Below, in pieces: positions 8,988 through 18,706 of a DNA stretch of 64,000 nt (the stretch's first letter is position 1; every line of letters starts with the position of its first letter). The position numbers and the translations under genes were made by a program. The stretch is from Prevotellaceae bacterium. GTDB lineage: Bacteria; Bacteroidota; Bacteroidia; Bacteroidales; Bacteroidaceae. The stretch lies in the NCBI GenBank assembly GCA_028726625.1, contig JAQYPT010000048.1, positions 137,226-201,225 of the forward strand, written 5' to 3'. The notes below the pieces were generated by a model. It saw nothing but the letters and a program-made list of their open reading frames with translations. It had not been told where the DNA came from and did no database searches.

Positions 8988-11036
8988 TCAGTCGCGATTG
9001 CGATAAGCCTCCAGTCCTTTCTTCAAGAAATCGAGGTACGCCGACACATCTTCTTTATAGCTGTATGAGCCAGTCAGCGGTTTTCCTGCATTGTCCAGTG
9101 GCACATAGAAGGGCTGCGTGTTGGCACCAAATTTACTACTTTGCAGGTAACTCCACTTGTCGCCAACGGTGCGAAGTGTGCGCTTTTTGCCGTTGTCCAT
9201 CACTTCTATCTGTTCTTTCAACGGCGTTTTGTCGTCCACGAACAAGGAGATGAGCACATAATCTTTTGTCAGTACCTCCGCAACCGATGGATCTGTCCAC
9301 ACTGCCGCTTCCATCTTTCGGCAGTTGACGCAACCAAAGCCGGTGAAATCGATGAAAGCAGGCTTGCCTTGAGCTTTGGCGGCAGCCATTCCTTCTTCAT
9401 AATTGGTATAGGCGGCGTGAACCTCTTTGTTGTTCAGGTTAAAGTCTTGTGTGCTGATTGGGGGTGCGAAAGCACTCACGGCCTTAACAGGTGCGCCCCA
9501 AAGACCAGGCACCATGTACACCGTGAAGGCCAGCGAAATCATGCCCAGCATGATGCATACCACCGGCATGGGTTTGCTCTCACCGCCCACCATGTCGCTT
9601 TGGAACTTGAGATGTCCGATGAGATAAAGTCCCAACATGCCGAAAATGACAATCCACAGCGACAAGAACACCTCACGATCGAGGATGTGCCAGCCGTATG
9701 CAAGGTCGGCTACGGAGAGGAACTTTAAGGCGAAGGCCAGTTCGATGAAGCCCAATACCACCTTGATGGTGTTCATCCAAGAGCCCGATTTCGGCGCTTG
9801 CTTCAGCCAAGAAGGGAACAGAGCGAAGAGTGTGAACGGCAATGCCAGTGCCAAGGCGAAGCCAAACATCCCGATGGCAGGCCCCACCCAGTTGCCCGAC
9901 GTGGCGGCTTGTACCAGCAAGAAACCAACGATGGGTGCGGTACAAGAGAAAGATACCAGCACCAGCGTGAAGGCCATCAGGAAGATAGAGAGCAATCCGG
10001 TGGTGGAAGAGGCCTTGCTGTCCATCTTGTTTCCCCATGACTCAGGCAGCCGCAGCTCGAACCATCCGAAGAAAGAGAGTGCAAACACCACAAGCAGCAG
10101 GAAGAAGAAGATGTTGAAAACCGCACTGGTTGCCAGTTCGTTGAGCTTGTGTGGATCAGTAAAAGCCGTCACAAGCAGTCCCAGCGATAGGAATATCACG
10201 ATGATGGCCAAGCCGTAGGTAATGGCATCGCGCATGCCTTTGGCCTTGTCCTTGGTGCGTTTGAGGAAGAAACTTACCGTCATGGGGATGATGGGCCATA
10301 CGCAGGGCGTGAACAACGCCAGCAATCCGCCGGCAAACCCCATCAGGAACAGAAACCACAATGATCCGTTCTGCTCGCTGCGACCATCCTGTTGTTGCAA
10401 TTCTTGGATGACAGGTTGCCACAAATCGGTGCTGGCAGCCACCCTGCCGGTATCCACCGATGCGGGAAGCAGCGTGTCGGCAGCCATGCTCTGCACGGAG
10501 TCCGGGACGAGGGATGAAGGCGAATCTCCATCTTTCGCCTCTTTTTCAGTCGGTTCCTGCGGTGTTGTTGCAGCCTCAACGGCCGGCGATTTCCCGGCTT
10601 TCTTGTAGGCTACTTCTTGCGGTGGCATGCACGTTTGGTCGTTGCATGCGCCATATTCCAAATAAGCATCAATGGTATAATTGGGTTTGGTGAACCTTAC
10701 TTTCTGGACAAACTGCGCCTTATGCTCAAAAAAGCGCAGCTTCATGCCAAACAGGTTGTCCATCTTCGAGATTTCGTTGCCGCGCGCCACCAGGCCGCCC
10801 ACTTTCTCTACGCCGTCCATTTTGTTGACATGGAAAGAGGCTTCGATAGGCCCACTGCTGCCAAGGTTCACGGAATAGACGTGCCATCCCTGTTCAATAT
10901 CAAGGTTGAAGACAATTTCTCCTTCAGCAGTTTTGCCCGTTTTGAGTTGTGCGGATGATTGTATGGGGTCTACAATCTGTGCTTGGGTGAATAGCGTTGT
11001 CAACGACAACAATGCCAGCACTAAATACTTTTTCAT
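8988..11036 (-). CDS. dsbD: Thiol:disulfide interchange protein, DsbD family
   Basis: Inner-membrane reductant conduit that passes electrons from cytoplasmic thioredoxin to periplasmic thiol partners, including apocytochromes. Order: signal peptide (MKKYLVLALLSLTTLFTQAQ); N-terminal DsbD domain with a Cys pair in YGACNDQTCMPP near residues 132-141; a low-complexity linker; about eight membrane segments from residue 225, with C245 in LFTPCVWPIIP and a partner Cys in SFSCTAPIVGF; C-terminal thioredoxin-like domain with C569 and C572 in FGCVNCRKM. At 682 aa it is full length. It could supply reductant for the c-type cytochromes encoded at 55.8-57.9 kb, an inference from function and not from linkage. 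Confidence 0.9.
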   Translation of the reverse strand: MKKYLVLALLSLTTLFTQAQIVDPIQSSAQLKTGKTAEGEIVFNLDIEQGWHVYSVNLGSSGPIEASFHVNKMDGVEKVGGLVARGNEISKMDNLFGMKLRFFEHKAQFVQKVRFTKPNYTIDAYLEYGACNDQTCMPPQEVAYKKAGKSPAVEAATTPQEPTEKEAKDGDSPSSLVPDSVQSMAADTLLPASVDTGRVAASTDLWQPVIQELQQQDGRSEQNGSLWFLFLMGFAGGLLALFTPCVWPIIPMTVSFFLKRTKDKAKGMRDAITYGLAIIVIFLSLGLLVTAFTDPHKLNELATSAVFNIFFFLLLVVFALSFFGWFELRLPESWGNKMDSKASSTTGLLSIFLMAFTLVLVSFSCTAPIVGFLLVQAATSGNWVGPAIGMFGFALALALPFTLFALFPSWLKQAPKSGSWMNTIKVVLGFIELAFALKFLSVADLAYGWHILDREVFLSLWIVIFGMLGLYLIGHLKFQSDMVGGESKPMPVVCIMLGMISLAFTVYMVPGLWGAPVKAVSAFAPPISTQDFNLNNKEVHAAYTNYEEGMAAAKAQGKPAFIDFTGFGCVNCRKMEAAVWTDPSVAEVLTKDYVLISLFVDDKTPLKEQIEVMDNGKKRTLRTVGDKWSYLQSSKFGANTQPFYVPLDNAGKPLTGSYSYKEDVSAYLDFLKKGLEAYRNRD

Positions 11037-11337
11037 GTTAATTGATGTTTATGGTTGTAATAGCAATATTATATATACAGAAAGTCACATGCCATTACCA
11101 CAGCCCATTCATGTTTTTGTTACTTTTACAGGGCTGTAGATGCAAGCACTTTCACGGCTTGTCCGACTTATAAAGTCGGCCTTGTCTGCAAAAATATATA
11201 ATTCTGTTGACACGGACAAACGCAGAAGTGAAAAAAAATTGTTTGAGAATGCGAATTTTCTCGCAATTCCCTGCAGCCGCAGTCATCATTGCTGTAAGAA
11301 TGACACCTTTAGCACGAAGAAGGTTTAGTGTGATGAA
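11037..11337. other. AT-rich spacer upstream of dsbD, no gene seen
   Basis: First part of an 898-nt gap between the divergent dsbD and tRNA-Gly. No recognisable coding sequence. A short word ACAGAAAGTCACA near 11080 resembles the unit of the separate 22-bp array at 63.76 kb. I could not find a dsbD promoter matching the consensus. Confidence 0.4.
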
Positions 11338-11722
11338 TTATCTTGACAACGAATGCGCTCATGCTTGGCTTGTCAATCAACAATCCCGCTTCTTGTTTCA
11401 AATTCGCCCAAAATAAGCAAGTTTTCTATTCCGCTGTTATACAGAAAGTTACACTTATCCGTCGCTGTTGTTGCTTCAATTTCTGGGCCGTTAACGAGTA
11501 AAAGCATTGCTTTTGGTCACCAATAGCTATGCTTTTAGCCTGCAATGGCAGTCCTATTGACCGCCAAAAGGATGCTTTTCATCACATCATCGCGTTGTTA
11601 TTGGGTCGAAATATGATTTTTTCCGCTCCATCAACGCCTTGTTTGCATCCCGTTTGCCTAGTGATTTTTTCTAGATTGAAAGTTTTTGAAGGCCGTTTTA
11701 GGGGCGTTTTCTTTAAAAAATA
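11338..11722 (+). repeat. Composite intergenic element copy 1 (hairpin module, 22-bp array, tail)
   Basis: Degenerate hairpin-type module 11338-11424, beginning TATCTTGACAAC and ending near AAATTCGCCCAAAATAAGC. A 22-bp-period array follows at about 11478-11629, with units at 11478, 11500, 11522, 11544 and 11566, of which two share ATGCTTTT or ATTGCTTTT. A tail at 11630-11722 contains TGTTTGCATCC, CTAGATTGAAAGTTT and GCCGTTTTA. The tail aligns along its length with that of copy 2 at 29.28 kb. No open reading frame of interest is present. Confidence 0.8.
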
Positions 11723-11888
11723 TTGTACATATTTTATATAATAAGACATGCGCAATTTCTTATTGCCTTAGATATCGTGGTTCACAGTTAGATTGTATGA
11801 GTGGGCTGCAACTTCGTCGTTGAATTGGAGCAAAGTGACTGCCAGCACCTTACTTTATCAAACTAAATCAATAAAAAAATAAAAATTT

Positions 11889-11920
11889 TTTGTGGATATA
11901 AAGATTATGTACTACCTTTG
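11889..11920 (+). promoter_or_regulatory. Promoter for the tRNA-Gly/tRNA-Leu unit
   Basis: TTTG at 11889-11892, a 20-nt spacer and TACCTTTG at 11913-11920. The expected transcription start is about 10 nt upstream of the mature tRNA-Gly 5' end. Confidence 0.75.
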
Positions 11921-11934
11921 CAACGTATAAAAAT

Positions 11935-12007
11935 GCGGCAATAGCTCAGTTGGTAGAGCACAACCTTGCCAAGGTTGGGGTCGCGAGTTCGAGTCTCGTT
12001 TGCCGCT
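11935..12007 (+). tRNA. tRNA-Gly (GCC)
   Basis: A 73-nt cloverleaf. Acceptor arms GCGGCAA / TTGCCGC pair fully, the D-arm has AGCTCAGTTGGTAGAGC, the anticodon loop TTGCCAA gives GCC, and the T-arm has GTTCGAGTC. CCA is not encoded (TCA follows). It is the first gene after the promoter and lies 98 nt before tRNA-Leu on the same strand. Confidence 0.97.
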
Positions 12008-12105
12008 CATTTTAATATTTGTTCAGGCTGCTGTAGTCAGGTTGGTGCAACATGAAAACTTTTTCAGTGGACAAACCTGGTAGTTATAGGCGGTTTTGGC
12101 TGATT

Positions 12106-12191
12106 GCCGCAATGGTGGAATTGGTAGACACGAGGGACTTAAAATCCCTTGGCCAGTAATGGCTGTGCGGGTTCGAGTCCCGCTCGCGGCA
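12106..12191 (+). tRNA. tRNA-Leu (UAA)
   Basis: An 86-nt class II tRNA with a long variable arm. The anticodon loop CTTAAAA gives TAA, decoding UUA and UUG. The T-arm reads CGGGTTCGAGTCCCG. The acceptor stem GCCGCAA / TCGCGGC has an A:C mismatch at the sixth pair. CCA is not encoded. The lipoprotein gene begins 23 nt downstream with no terminator between, so they may share a transcript. Confidence 0.96.
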
Positions 12192-12214
12192 CACTAAAAC
12201 AAAAAATGATTACT

Positions 12215-13888
12215 ATGCGCAAAAATCTCATCTTTATTTTATCAGTTTGCTCTGTATTGGCATTCACCTCATGTTCTAAAATGGGGCCGTTGTCAGCAAG
12301 CAATTTCACGGTTACACCAAACCCGTTGGAAACAAAAGGCGGTCAGGTTCCAGCTACCATCAACGGTGCTTTTCCTGAAAAATATATGAAGAAAAACGCC
12401 GTTGTGACCGTGATTCCCGAATTAAGATATGGAAACGGGCAGGTTGCCAAAGGGGCAGGCTCTACGTTCCAAGGCGAGAAAGTGCTGGGAAACGATCAGA
12501 TGATTTCTTATCGTTTGGGCGGTCGTTACACCATGAAGACGGCGTTTGATTTCGTACCCGCTATGCAGAAAAGCGACATGTACCTTACTTTCAGCGCTCG
12601 CCGAGGTAATAAGAAAATCAATATACCAGCCGTGAAGGTGGCCGAAGGCGTGGTTGCTACGTCTGAATTGTACAAGCAACTGCTGCTGAGTGACGGCGGT
12701 TGCATCGCTCCCGATTCATTCCAGCGTGTCAATGCGCGGAAGCAAGAGGCCAACATCAAGTTCTTGGTGAACCAAGCCAACTTGCGCCGGAGCGAATTGA
12801 AGAACAACTCTGTTCAGGAGTTCGTTGCCATGTTGAAGCGTATCAACGCCGATCGCGAGAAATTGAACATCCGCAACGTTGAGGTTCAGGCTTATGCATC
12901 ACCGGAAGGTGGATTCAGCTTCAACGACAAGTTGGCCGGCAAGCGCCAGAATACTTCAGAGGCTTACGTTAAATCGCAGCTGAAGCAGACGGGCGTGGCC
13001 ACTGGCATTGACGCTCACTACACCGCACAAGACTGGGATGGCTTCCAGAAATTGGTTCACGCCAGCAATATTCAAGACAAGGATGTTATCCTGCGCGTGC
13101 TGTCCATGTACAAAGACCCCGAACAGAGAGAGCAGCAGATTCGTAACATGAGTGAGGCCTTCCGCGAGTTGGCAGACGGCATTTTACCTGAGTTGCGTCG
13201 TTCTCGTCTGATCATTAATTATGAGACCATCGGCAGAAGTGATGAGCAAATCAAGGCACAGTATGCCACCGATGCCACCAAACTCAGCGTAGATGAAATG
13301 CTCTATTATGCCACTTTGGAAGACAACATCGCCAAGAAGGAAGAAATCTACAAGCGCACGGCAGAATATTATGACAAAGACTATCGGGCTATGAACAACC
13401 TGGCAACCTTGGCATTCATGAAGGGTGACGAGATGGAAGCCACCCGTCATCTTGAGCGTGCTTTGCGTGTCAATCCGCAAGCTCCTGAGGCTTTGGCTAA
13501 TCTGGGTATCATGGAACTGGTTAACGGCAACGTGAAAGAGGCCGAGACCAGCATAGCAAAGGCGCTGGGCGAACAGAATATAAACGTGGCTATCGGTAGT
13601 TTGAATCTGGCAAAGGGCAATTTTGCACAAGCAGAGAAAGACTTCGAAAATGTTAACAGCAACAGTGCGGCCCTTGCACAGTTGATGAACAAGAACTATG
13701 CCGCAGCAGCTGCAACGCTGGACAAGGTAGCTAACCCCAATGCTTTGACCGACTATTTGCACGCCATCGTGGCTGCACGCCGTGGTAACAAGTTTGCTGC
13801 AGAATCTTATTTGAAAGAGGCTTTGAAAAAAGACCCCTCATTAAAGACATACGCTGACAACGATTTAGAATTGTCTATCTTGAGATAA
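12215..13888 (+). CDS. TPR lipoprotein with OmpA-like middle domain
   Basis: Lipoprotein of 557 aa with lipobox VLAFTSC (C20). The middle part (roughly residues 195-270) has an OmpA-like segment, NVEVQAYASPEGGFSFNDKL followed by GKRQNTSEAYV, as in peptidoglycan-associated proteins. From about residue 375 the sequence is built of tetratricopeptide-type helical pairs (NNLATLAFMKGDEMEATRHL, ANLGIMELVNGNVKEAETSI). A role as an envelope scaffold is an inference; the exact function is unknown. I use ATG 12215. An in-frame ATG at 12206 is possible, but the frame running back to 12149 lies inside tRNA-Leu and cannot be a start. It heads a compact group with the next two genes. Confidence 0.75.
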   Translation: MRKNLIFILSVCSVLAFTSCSKMGPLSASNFTVTPNPLETKGGQVPATINGAFPEKYMKKNAVVTVIPELRYGNGQVAKGAGSTFQGEKVLGNDQMISYRLGGRYTMKTAFDFVPAMQKSDMYLTFSARRGNKKINIPAVKVAEGVVATSELYKQLLLSDGGCIAPDSFQRVNARKQEANIKFLVNQANLRRSELKNNSVQEFVAMLKRINADREKLNIRNVEVQAYASPEGGFSFNDKLAGKRQNTSEAYVKSQLKQTGVATGIDAHYTAQDWDGFQKLVHASNIQDKDVILRVLSMYKDPEQREQQIRNMSEAFRELADGILPELRRSRLIINYETIGRSDEQIKAQYATDATKLSVDEMLYYATLEDNIAKKEEIYKRTAEYYDKDYRAMNNLATLAFMKGDEMEATRHLERALRVNPQAPEALANLGIMELVNGNVKEAETSIAKALGEQNINVAIGSLNLAKGNFAQAEKDFENVNSNSAALAQLMNKNYAAAAATLDKVANPNALTDYLHAIVAARRGNKFAAESYLKEALKKDPSLKTYADNDLELSILR

Positions 13889-13902
13889 GGCAACTGTTTG
13901 CT

Positions 13903-14898
13903 ATGAAGCATATTGCCTATTTCTTTTGGCTCACCTTGGTTTTGATGTCGTGCGGTACCGACAGTCATCATTTTAAACTCGATGGCCGGCTGCTGCATCT
14001 CAACCAAGGTGAGTTTTACGTTTACAGTCCCGATGGCATCATCGGTGGCATGGACACTGTCAAGGTGACGGGAGGGCGGTTCACATACGAGATTCCTTGC
14101 GAGAAATCTGGAACGTTGCTCATCGTGTTTCCCAACTTTTCAGAACATCCCGTCTTTGCTGTACCTGGTAAAAAGGTAGAGGTGAAGGGGGATGCTTCGC
14201 ATTTGAAGGAACTGGAAGTGAAAGGAACGGATGACAACGAGCTGATGTCTAAGTTCAAGAAGAAGATTGCCAACGCATCTCCTCCGGAGGTGTTGAAATA
14301 CGCAGAACAGTTTGTGAACGACCATCCCAGCTCGGATGTGGGCAGGTATCTTGTTTCCAAGTACTTCCTCAGAACGCCAAAGCCCAACTACCCCAAGGCT
14401 AAACAGTTGGTGGACGTGATGGTGAAGAAGCAGCCCAAGAATGGAGCTTTGAGCCGGTTGCAACGACAACTCTCGGGAGGAAACGTGGTAGAAGGTGGCC
14501 GATTGCCATCCTTCTCGGTGACAGATGTGGACGGAAACGTGGTAACCAGCGCAGCTTTGAGTCAGGCTCCCCTGGCCGTCATCAATGTTTGGACATCGTG
14601 GAGTTACGAAAGTCTGGACATACAGCGGCGGCTTAATCAGTTTCAGAAGAAACATGCTGGTCGCCTCAAAGTGGTGGGATTATCGATAGACCCCAGCAAA
14701 AAGGCTTGCAAGGAGACGTTGCATCGTGACTCCATCCGCTGGTCGAACATCTGTGATGAGGCGTTGTTCGAGGGCAATCTTGTCCGTCAATTAGGCATTT
14801 CATCCATACCTTATAATATCATCTTGAAAAACGGACGCGTAGTAGCATGTGGACTTGACGCTCAGGCTCTCATGAAGAAGTTGGAAGAGTTGATCTAA
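13903..14898 (+). CDS. Thioredoxin-fold lipoprotein (DUF4369 plus TlpA-like) lacking CxxC
   Basis: Lipoprotein (MKHIAYFFWLTLVLMSC, lipidation at C17) with an N-terminal DUF4369-like beta domain (residues about 25-110) and a C-terminal TlpA/AhpC-type thioredoxin fold (about 195-331). The position that normally reads WCxxC is NVWTSWSYES near residues 228-237, with no cysteine, so thiol-disulfide exchange by the usual mechanism is not possible. The cis-proline segment is kept as GISSIPYNIIL. Two cysteines in the fold (ACKET, NICDE) are not in a redox motif. It sits 14 nt after the TPR lipoprotein and 11 nt before comM. A binding or structural role is more likely than catalysis. Confidence 0.75.
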   Translation: MKHIAYFFWLTLVLMSCGTDSHHFKLDGRLLHLNQGEFYVYSPDGIIGGMDTVKVTGGRFTYEIPCEKSGTLLIVFPNFSEHPVFAVPGKKVEVKGDASHLKELEVKGTDDNELMSKFKKKIANASPPEVLKYAEQFVNDHPSSDVGRYLVSKYFLRTPKPNYPKAKQLVDVMVKKQPKNGALSRLQRQLSGGNVVEGGRLPSFSVTDVDGNVVTSAALSQAPLAVINVWTSWSYESLDIQRRLNQFQKKHAGRLKVVGLSIDPSKKACKETLHRDSIRWSNICDEALFEGNLVRQLGISSIPYNIILKNGRVVACGLDAQALMKKLEELI

Positions 14899-14909
14899 AG
14901 CGACTTATC

Positions 14910-16451
14910 ATGCTGGTTAAAACCTATTGTGCAGCTGTCAACGGAATGGAAGTGACAACTGTGACTATTGAAGTTAGTTTAACGAACGGCATCATGTACC
15001 ATTTCACCGGACTGGGCGATGAGGCCGTGAAGGAAGGGCGTAGCCGTATTGCTGCCGCCATGCAGTTCAATGGTTACAAGTTTCCGCATGCTGACATCAC
15101 GGTGAACATGGCACCGGCCGACCTTCGTAAGGAGGGTAGCAGCTTCGATTTGCCCTTGGCGATTGCCATCTTGGCCGCTAATGGCAGCATTGTTTCTGAG
15201 GTGCTCGACCAGTATATGATGGTGGGTGAGTTGAGTTTGGATGGTACATTGCAGGCCGTCAAGGGCGCACTTCCCATCGCCATTCGTGCCCGTAAGGAGC
15301 ATTTTAAGGGGTTGATTGTCCCCAAACAGAATGTGCGTGAGGCCGCGGTTGTCAACAATTTGGAGGTCTACGGCATGGACTCGATGGTGGATGTCGTGCA
15401 GTTTTTGACGGGCGCCAAATCGTTTGAACCTACCATCATTGATACCCGAAAAGAGTTTTACGAACACCAATATCGGTTTGACCTTGATTATAGTGATGTT
15501 CGAGGACAGGAAAACGTGAAGCGAGCGTTGGAGGTAGCGGCGGCCGGAGGGCACAACCTCATCATGGTGGGACCGCCTGGAAGTGGAAAATCCATGATGG
15601 CCAAACGGCTGCCAACCATTCTTCCGCCTCTCACTTTGGCCGAAAGTTTGGAGACAACACAGGTGCACAGCATCGCAGGTAAGCTGGGTGCCGATACGTC
15701 ATTGATTGCGCAACGCCCATTCCGCGCCCCACATCATACCATCAGTGAGGTGGCATTGGTGGGTGGCGGGTCTACGCCGCAGCCGGGAGAGATTACGTTG
15801 GCTCATCATGGCGTGTTGTTCTGTGACGAGCTTCCCGAGTTTAATAAATCCACGTTGGAAGTGTTGCGCCAACCCTTGGAAGACCGAAAAATCACCATCT
15901 CGCGCGCGAAGTACACCATTGAATACCCTTGTAGCTTCATGTTTGTAGCGTCGATGAATCCCTGTCCGTGTGGTTATTATGGCGATCCAACGCATACATG
16001 CGTCTGTACACCCGGTCAGATTCAGCGGTACCTCAACAAGATTAGCGGTCCATTGCTCGACCGCATCGACATACAATGTGAGATTACGCCCGTTCCTTTC
16101 AAGGATATTTCTAAGGCAGCTCCTGGAGAACCCAGTGCTGATATTCGTGAACGCGTCATTGCGGCTCGTGCCATTCAGATTGAAAGGTATAAAGACTGCA
16201 AGGGAATTTATTGCAATGCGCAAATGACCGAGCGTATGATTCATCGTTTTGCCGAACCCGATGCCGATGGAATCAACATGCTCCGCATGGCGATGGAACG
16301 GCTGAGTTTGTCGGCTCGGGCATATAATAGAATTCTGAAAGTGGCCCGTACCATCGCAGATTTGGAGGGTAGTGAACCTGTCAAGATCGAACATTTGGCT
16401 GAGGCCATAGGCTATCGTAGTCTGGACAGAGGCGATTGGGCTGAGCGATAG
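14910..16451 (+). CDS. comM: YifB/ComM family Mg-chelatase-like AAA+ ATPase
   Basis: Helicase-like AAA+ protein; ComM of transformable bacteria promotes branch migration of incoming DNA. The N-terminal ChlI-like domain begins MLVKTYCAAVNGMEVTTVTIEV and contains PADLRKEGSSFDLPLAIAIL. The Mg-chelatase AAA core has Walker A GPPGSGKS at residues 221-228 and Walker B LFCDELPEF near 307. A four-cysteine cluster NPCPCGYYGDPTHTCVC follows near 350, and a C-terminal lid domain has RAYNRILKVARTIADLEGS. At 513 aa it is full length. dprA, another gene linked to DNA uptake, lies 4 kb downstream. Natural competence in this organism is not shown by this window. Confidence 0.88.
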   Translation: MLVKTYCAAVNGMEVTTVTIEVSLTNGIMYHFTGLGDEAVKEGRSRIAAAMQFNGYKFPHADITVNMAPADLRKEGSSFDLPLAIAILAANGSIVSEVLDQYMMVGELSLDGTLQAVKGALPIAIRARKEHFKGLIVPKQNVREAAVVNNLEVYGMDSMVDVVQFLTGAKSFEPTIIDTRKEFYEHQYRFDLDYSDVRGQENVKRALEVAAAGGHNLIMVGPPGSGKSMMAKRLPTILPPLTLAESLETTQVHSIAGKLGADTSLIAQRPFRAPHHTISEVALVGGGSTPQPGEITLAHHGVLFCDELPEFNKSTLEVLRQPLEDRKITISRAKYTIEYPCSFMFVASMNPCPCGYYGDPTHTCVCTPGQIQRYLNKISGPLLDRIDIQCEITPVPFKDISKAAPGEPSADIRERVIAARAIQIERYKDCKGIYCNAQMTERMIHRFAEPDADGINMLRMAMERLSLSARAYNRILKVARTIADLEGSEPVKIEHLAEAIGYRSLDRGDWAER

Positions 16452-16485
16452 CGCAGCAAGAGGCGGTTTTAACTACTCCCATTAT

Positions 16486-16516
16486 TTTGCCATCTCTTTG
16501 ATTTATCGTAATTTTG
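16486..16516 (+). promoter_or_regulatory. Promoter of metG
   Basis: TTTG at 16486-16489, a 19-nt spacer and TAATTTTG at 16509-16516. The metG start codon is at 16548, giving a leader of about 25-30 nt. Confidence 0.8.
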
Positions 16517-16547
16517 CATGAAGAAATATTAAAAAACAGCTATACTC

Positions 16548-18611
16548 ATGGAGGAGAAAAATTTTAAGCGAACAACCGTTACGGCCGCTTTGCCATACGC
16601 AAACGGTGGAGTTCATATCGGTCATCTGGCTGGCGTTTATGTGCCAGCTGACATCTATGTACGTTATTTGCGCCTGAAAAAAGAAGATGTTATCTTCATC
16701 GGTGGCAGCGATGAACACGGGGTGCCTATCACCATCCGTGCCAGGAAAGAGGGAGTAACGCCGCAAGATGTGGTGGACCGCTATCATTCGCTGATTAAAA
16801 AGAGCTTCGAGGAGTTCGGAATCAGCTTCGACATCTATTCCCGAACCACCTCAGAAACGCATCACAAGTTGGCTTCTGACTTCTTCAAGAAGTTGTATGA
16901 GGATGGGAAACTGTTGGAACAAGAAACCGAACAGTATTATGATGAGGAAGCACATCAGTTCTTGGCTGACCGCTATATCACGGGCGAATGTCCCCATTGT
17001 CATCATGAAGGAGCCTATGGCGACCAATGTGAGCATTGCGGCAGCGACCTCTCACCCATGGAATTGATTAATCCGAAGTCGGCTGTCAGTGGTTCAAAAC
17101 CGGTTATCAAGAAGACCAAAAACTGGTATCTGCCGCTCAACGACTACCAAACATGGCTCAAGAAATGGATTCTCGAGGGTCATCAAGAGTGGCGTTCCAA
17201 TGTGTATGGACAGTGTAAAAGCTGGTTGGACCTTGACTTGCAGCCTCGTGCCATGACGCGTGACCTTGATTGGGGAATCCCTGTTCCTGTAGAAGGAGCC
17301 GAAGGCAAGGTGCTTTACGTCTGGTTCGACGCCCCTATCGGGTACATATCGAATACCAAAGAACTCTGTGAGAGCAATCCTGAACGCTGGGGATCATGGG
17401 AAAAATGGTGGAAAGACCAAGATACCCGACTGGTACACTTCATCGGCAAGGATAACATTGTGTTCCATTGTCTGATTTTCCCCACGATGTTGAAAGCCCA
17501 TGGAGATTACATTTTGCCCGATAACGTGCCAGCTAACGAGTTTCTCAACCTGGAGGATGATAAGATATCTACCTCTCGCAACTGGGCTGTTTGGTTGCAC
17601 GAGTACTTGGTAGACCTTCCTGGTAAGCAGGATGTGCTGCGCTATGTACTCACGGCCAATGCGCCTGAAACCAAGGATAACAACTTTACTTGGAAAGATT
17701 TTCAAGAACGTAACAACTCGGAATTGGTGGCTATCTACGGCAATTTCGTGAACCGAGCATTGCAGTTGACCAAGAAATATTTCGATGGAGTGGTGCCTCC
17801 ATGTGGAGAATTGCTCGATGTTGACAAGCAAGCGCTTGATGAATTCAAGGATGTGAAGAACAAAGTGGAGGGCTATCTTGATGCGTTCAAGTTCAGAGAG
17901 GCGCAGAAAGAAGCCATGAACCTGGCCAGAATCGGCAACAAATACATGACCGAATGTGAGCCATGGAAGGTTTGGAAGACCGATCCTGAGCGTGTGAAAA
18001 CCGTTTTGTACATCTCATTACAGTTGGTTGCCAACCTCGCTATCGCGTTCGAACCATTCTTGCCGTTCTCTTCAGAGAAGCTTCGTCGCCTCATTAAGAT
18101 GGATACTTGCGACTGGAATTTGTTGGGGAACCATGATTTGTTGAAGGCTGGTCACCAGTTGGCTGAACCTGAATTGCTTTTTGAAAAGATAGAAGACGAG
18201 ACCATTGAGCTGCAACTTAAAAAGTTGGAAGATACAAAGAAGGCCAATGCCGCTGCCGCCTACACGGCTAAACCCATCAAACCGACGATTGATTTCGCTG
18301 ATTTTGAGAAGTTGGACATCCGTGTTGGACATATCAAACACTGTGAGCGTGTGAAGAAAGCCAATAAGTTGCTGAAGTTTACCATCGATGATGGTTCGGG
18401 TAAAGACCGTACCATTGTCAGCGGTATTGCTAAGTTCTATGAGCCAGAAAGCCTCATTGGTAAGGATGTTTGCTTCATTGCCAACCTGGCACCGCGTAAG
18501 TTGATGGGCATAGAGAGCCAAGGTATGATACTTTCTGCCGAGGACTTTGACGGTTCGCTCAGTGTCACGGCCCTCGAACATCCTGTCAAACCAGGTAGTC
18601 AGGTGATGTAG
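16548..18611 (+). CDS. metG: Methionyl-tRNA synthetase
   Basis: Charges tRNA-Met in the cytoplasm. Class I signature HIGH at residues 23-26, and KISTS at 339-343 in place of KMSKS. The zinc-binding insertion has two CxxC pairs ([18 protein letters not shown]) near residues 146-165. The C-terminal 100 residues ([20 protein letters not shown] onward) form the EMAP/Trbp-type tRNA-binding and dimerisation domain. At 687 aa it has the length expected for the long form with this appended domain. Confidence 0.96.
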   Translation: MEEKNFKRTTVTAALPYANGGVHIGHLAGVYVPADIYVRYLRLKKEDVIFIGGSDEHGVPITIRARKEGVTPQDVVDRYHSLIKKSFEEFGISFDIYSRTTSETHHKLASDFFKKLYEDGKLLEQETEQYYDEEAHQFLADRYITGECPHCHHEGAYGDQCEHCGSDLSPMELINPKSAVSGSKPVIKKTKNWYLPLNDYQTWLKKWILEGHQEWRSNVYGQCKSWLDLDLQPRAMTRDLDWGIPVPVEGAEGKVLYVWFDAPIGYISNTKELCESNPERWGSWEKWWKDQDTRLVHFIGKDNIVFHCLIFPTMLKAHGDYILPDNVPANEFLNLEDDKISTSRNWAVWLHEYLVDLPGKQDVLRYVLTANAPETKDNNFTWKDFQERNNSELVAIYGNFVNRALQLTKKYFDGVVPPCGELLDVDKQALDEFKDVKNKVEGYLDAFKFREAQKEAMNLARIGNKYMTECEPWKVWKTDPERVKTVLYISLQLVANLAIAFEPFLPFSSEKLRRLIKMDTCDWNLLGNHDLLKAGHQLAEPELLFEKIEDETIELQLKKLEDTKKANAAAAYTAKPIKPTIDFADFEKLDIRVGHIKHCERVKKANKLLKFTIDDGSGKDRTIVSGIAKFYEPESLIGKDVCFIANLAPRKLMGIESQGMILSAEDFDGSLSVTALEHPVKPGSQVM

Positions 18612-18706
18612 GAATCCATTCAAAGACAGGGATTATAGGGATAAGCCTCCATCCGTTGCCACTCGTTTGACAACATTTCGTTGAGCTTGAAAATAGTTTT
18701 TAAATC

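Noticed and set aside
12149..12214. Upstream extension of the TPR lipoprotein
   Set aside because: The extension lies inside tRNA-Leu and would remove the lipoprotein signal from the N-terminus.
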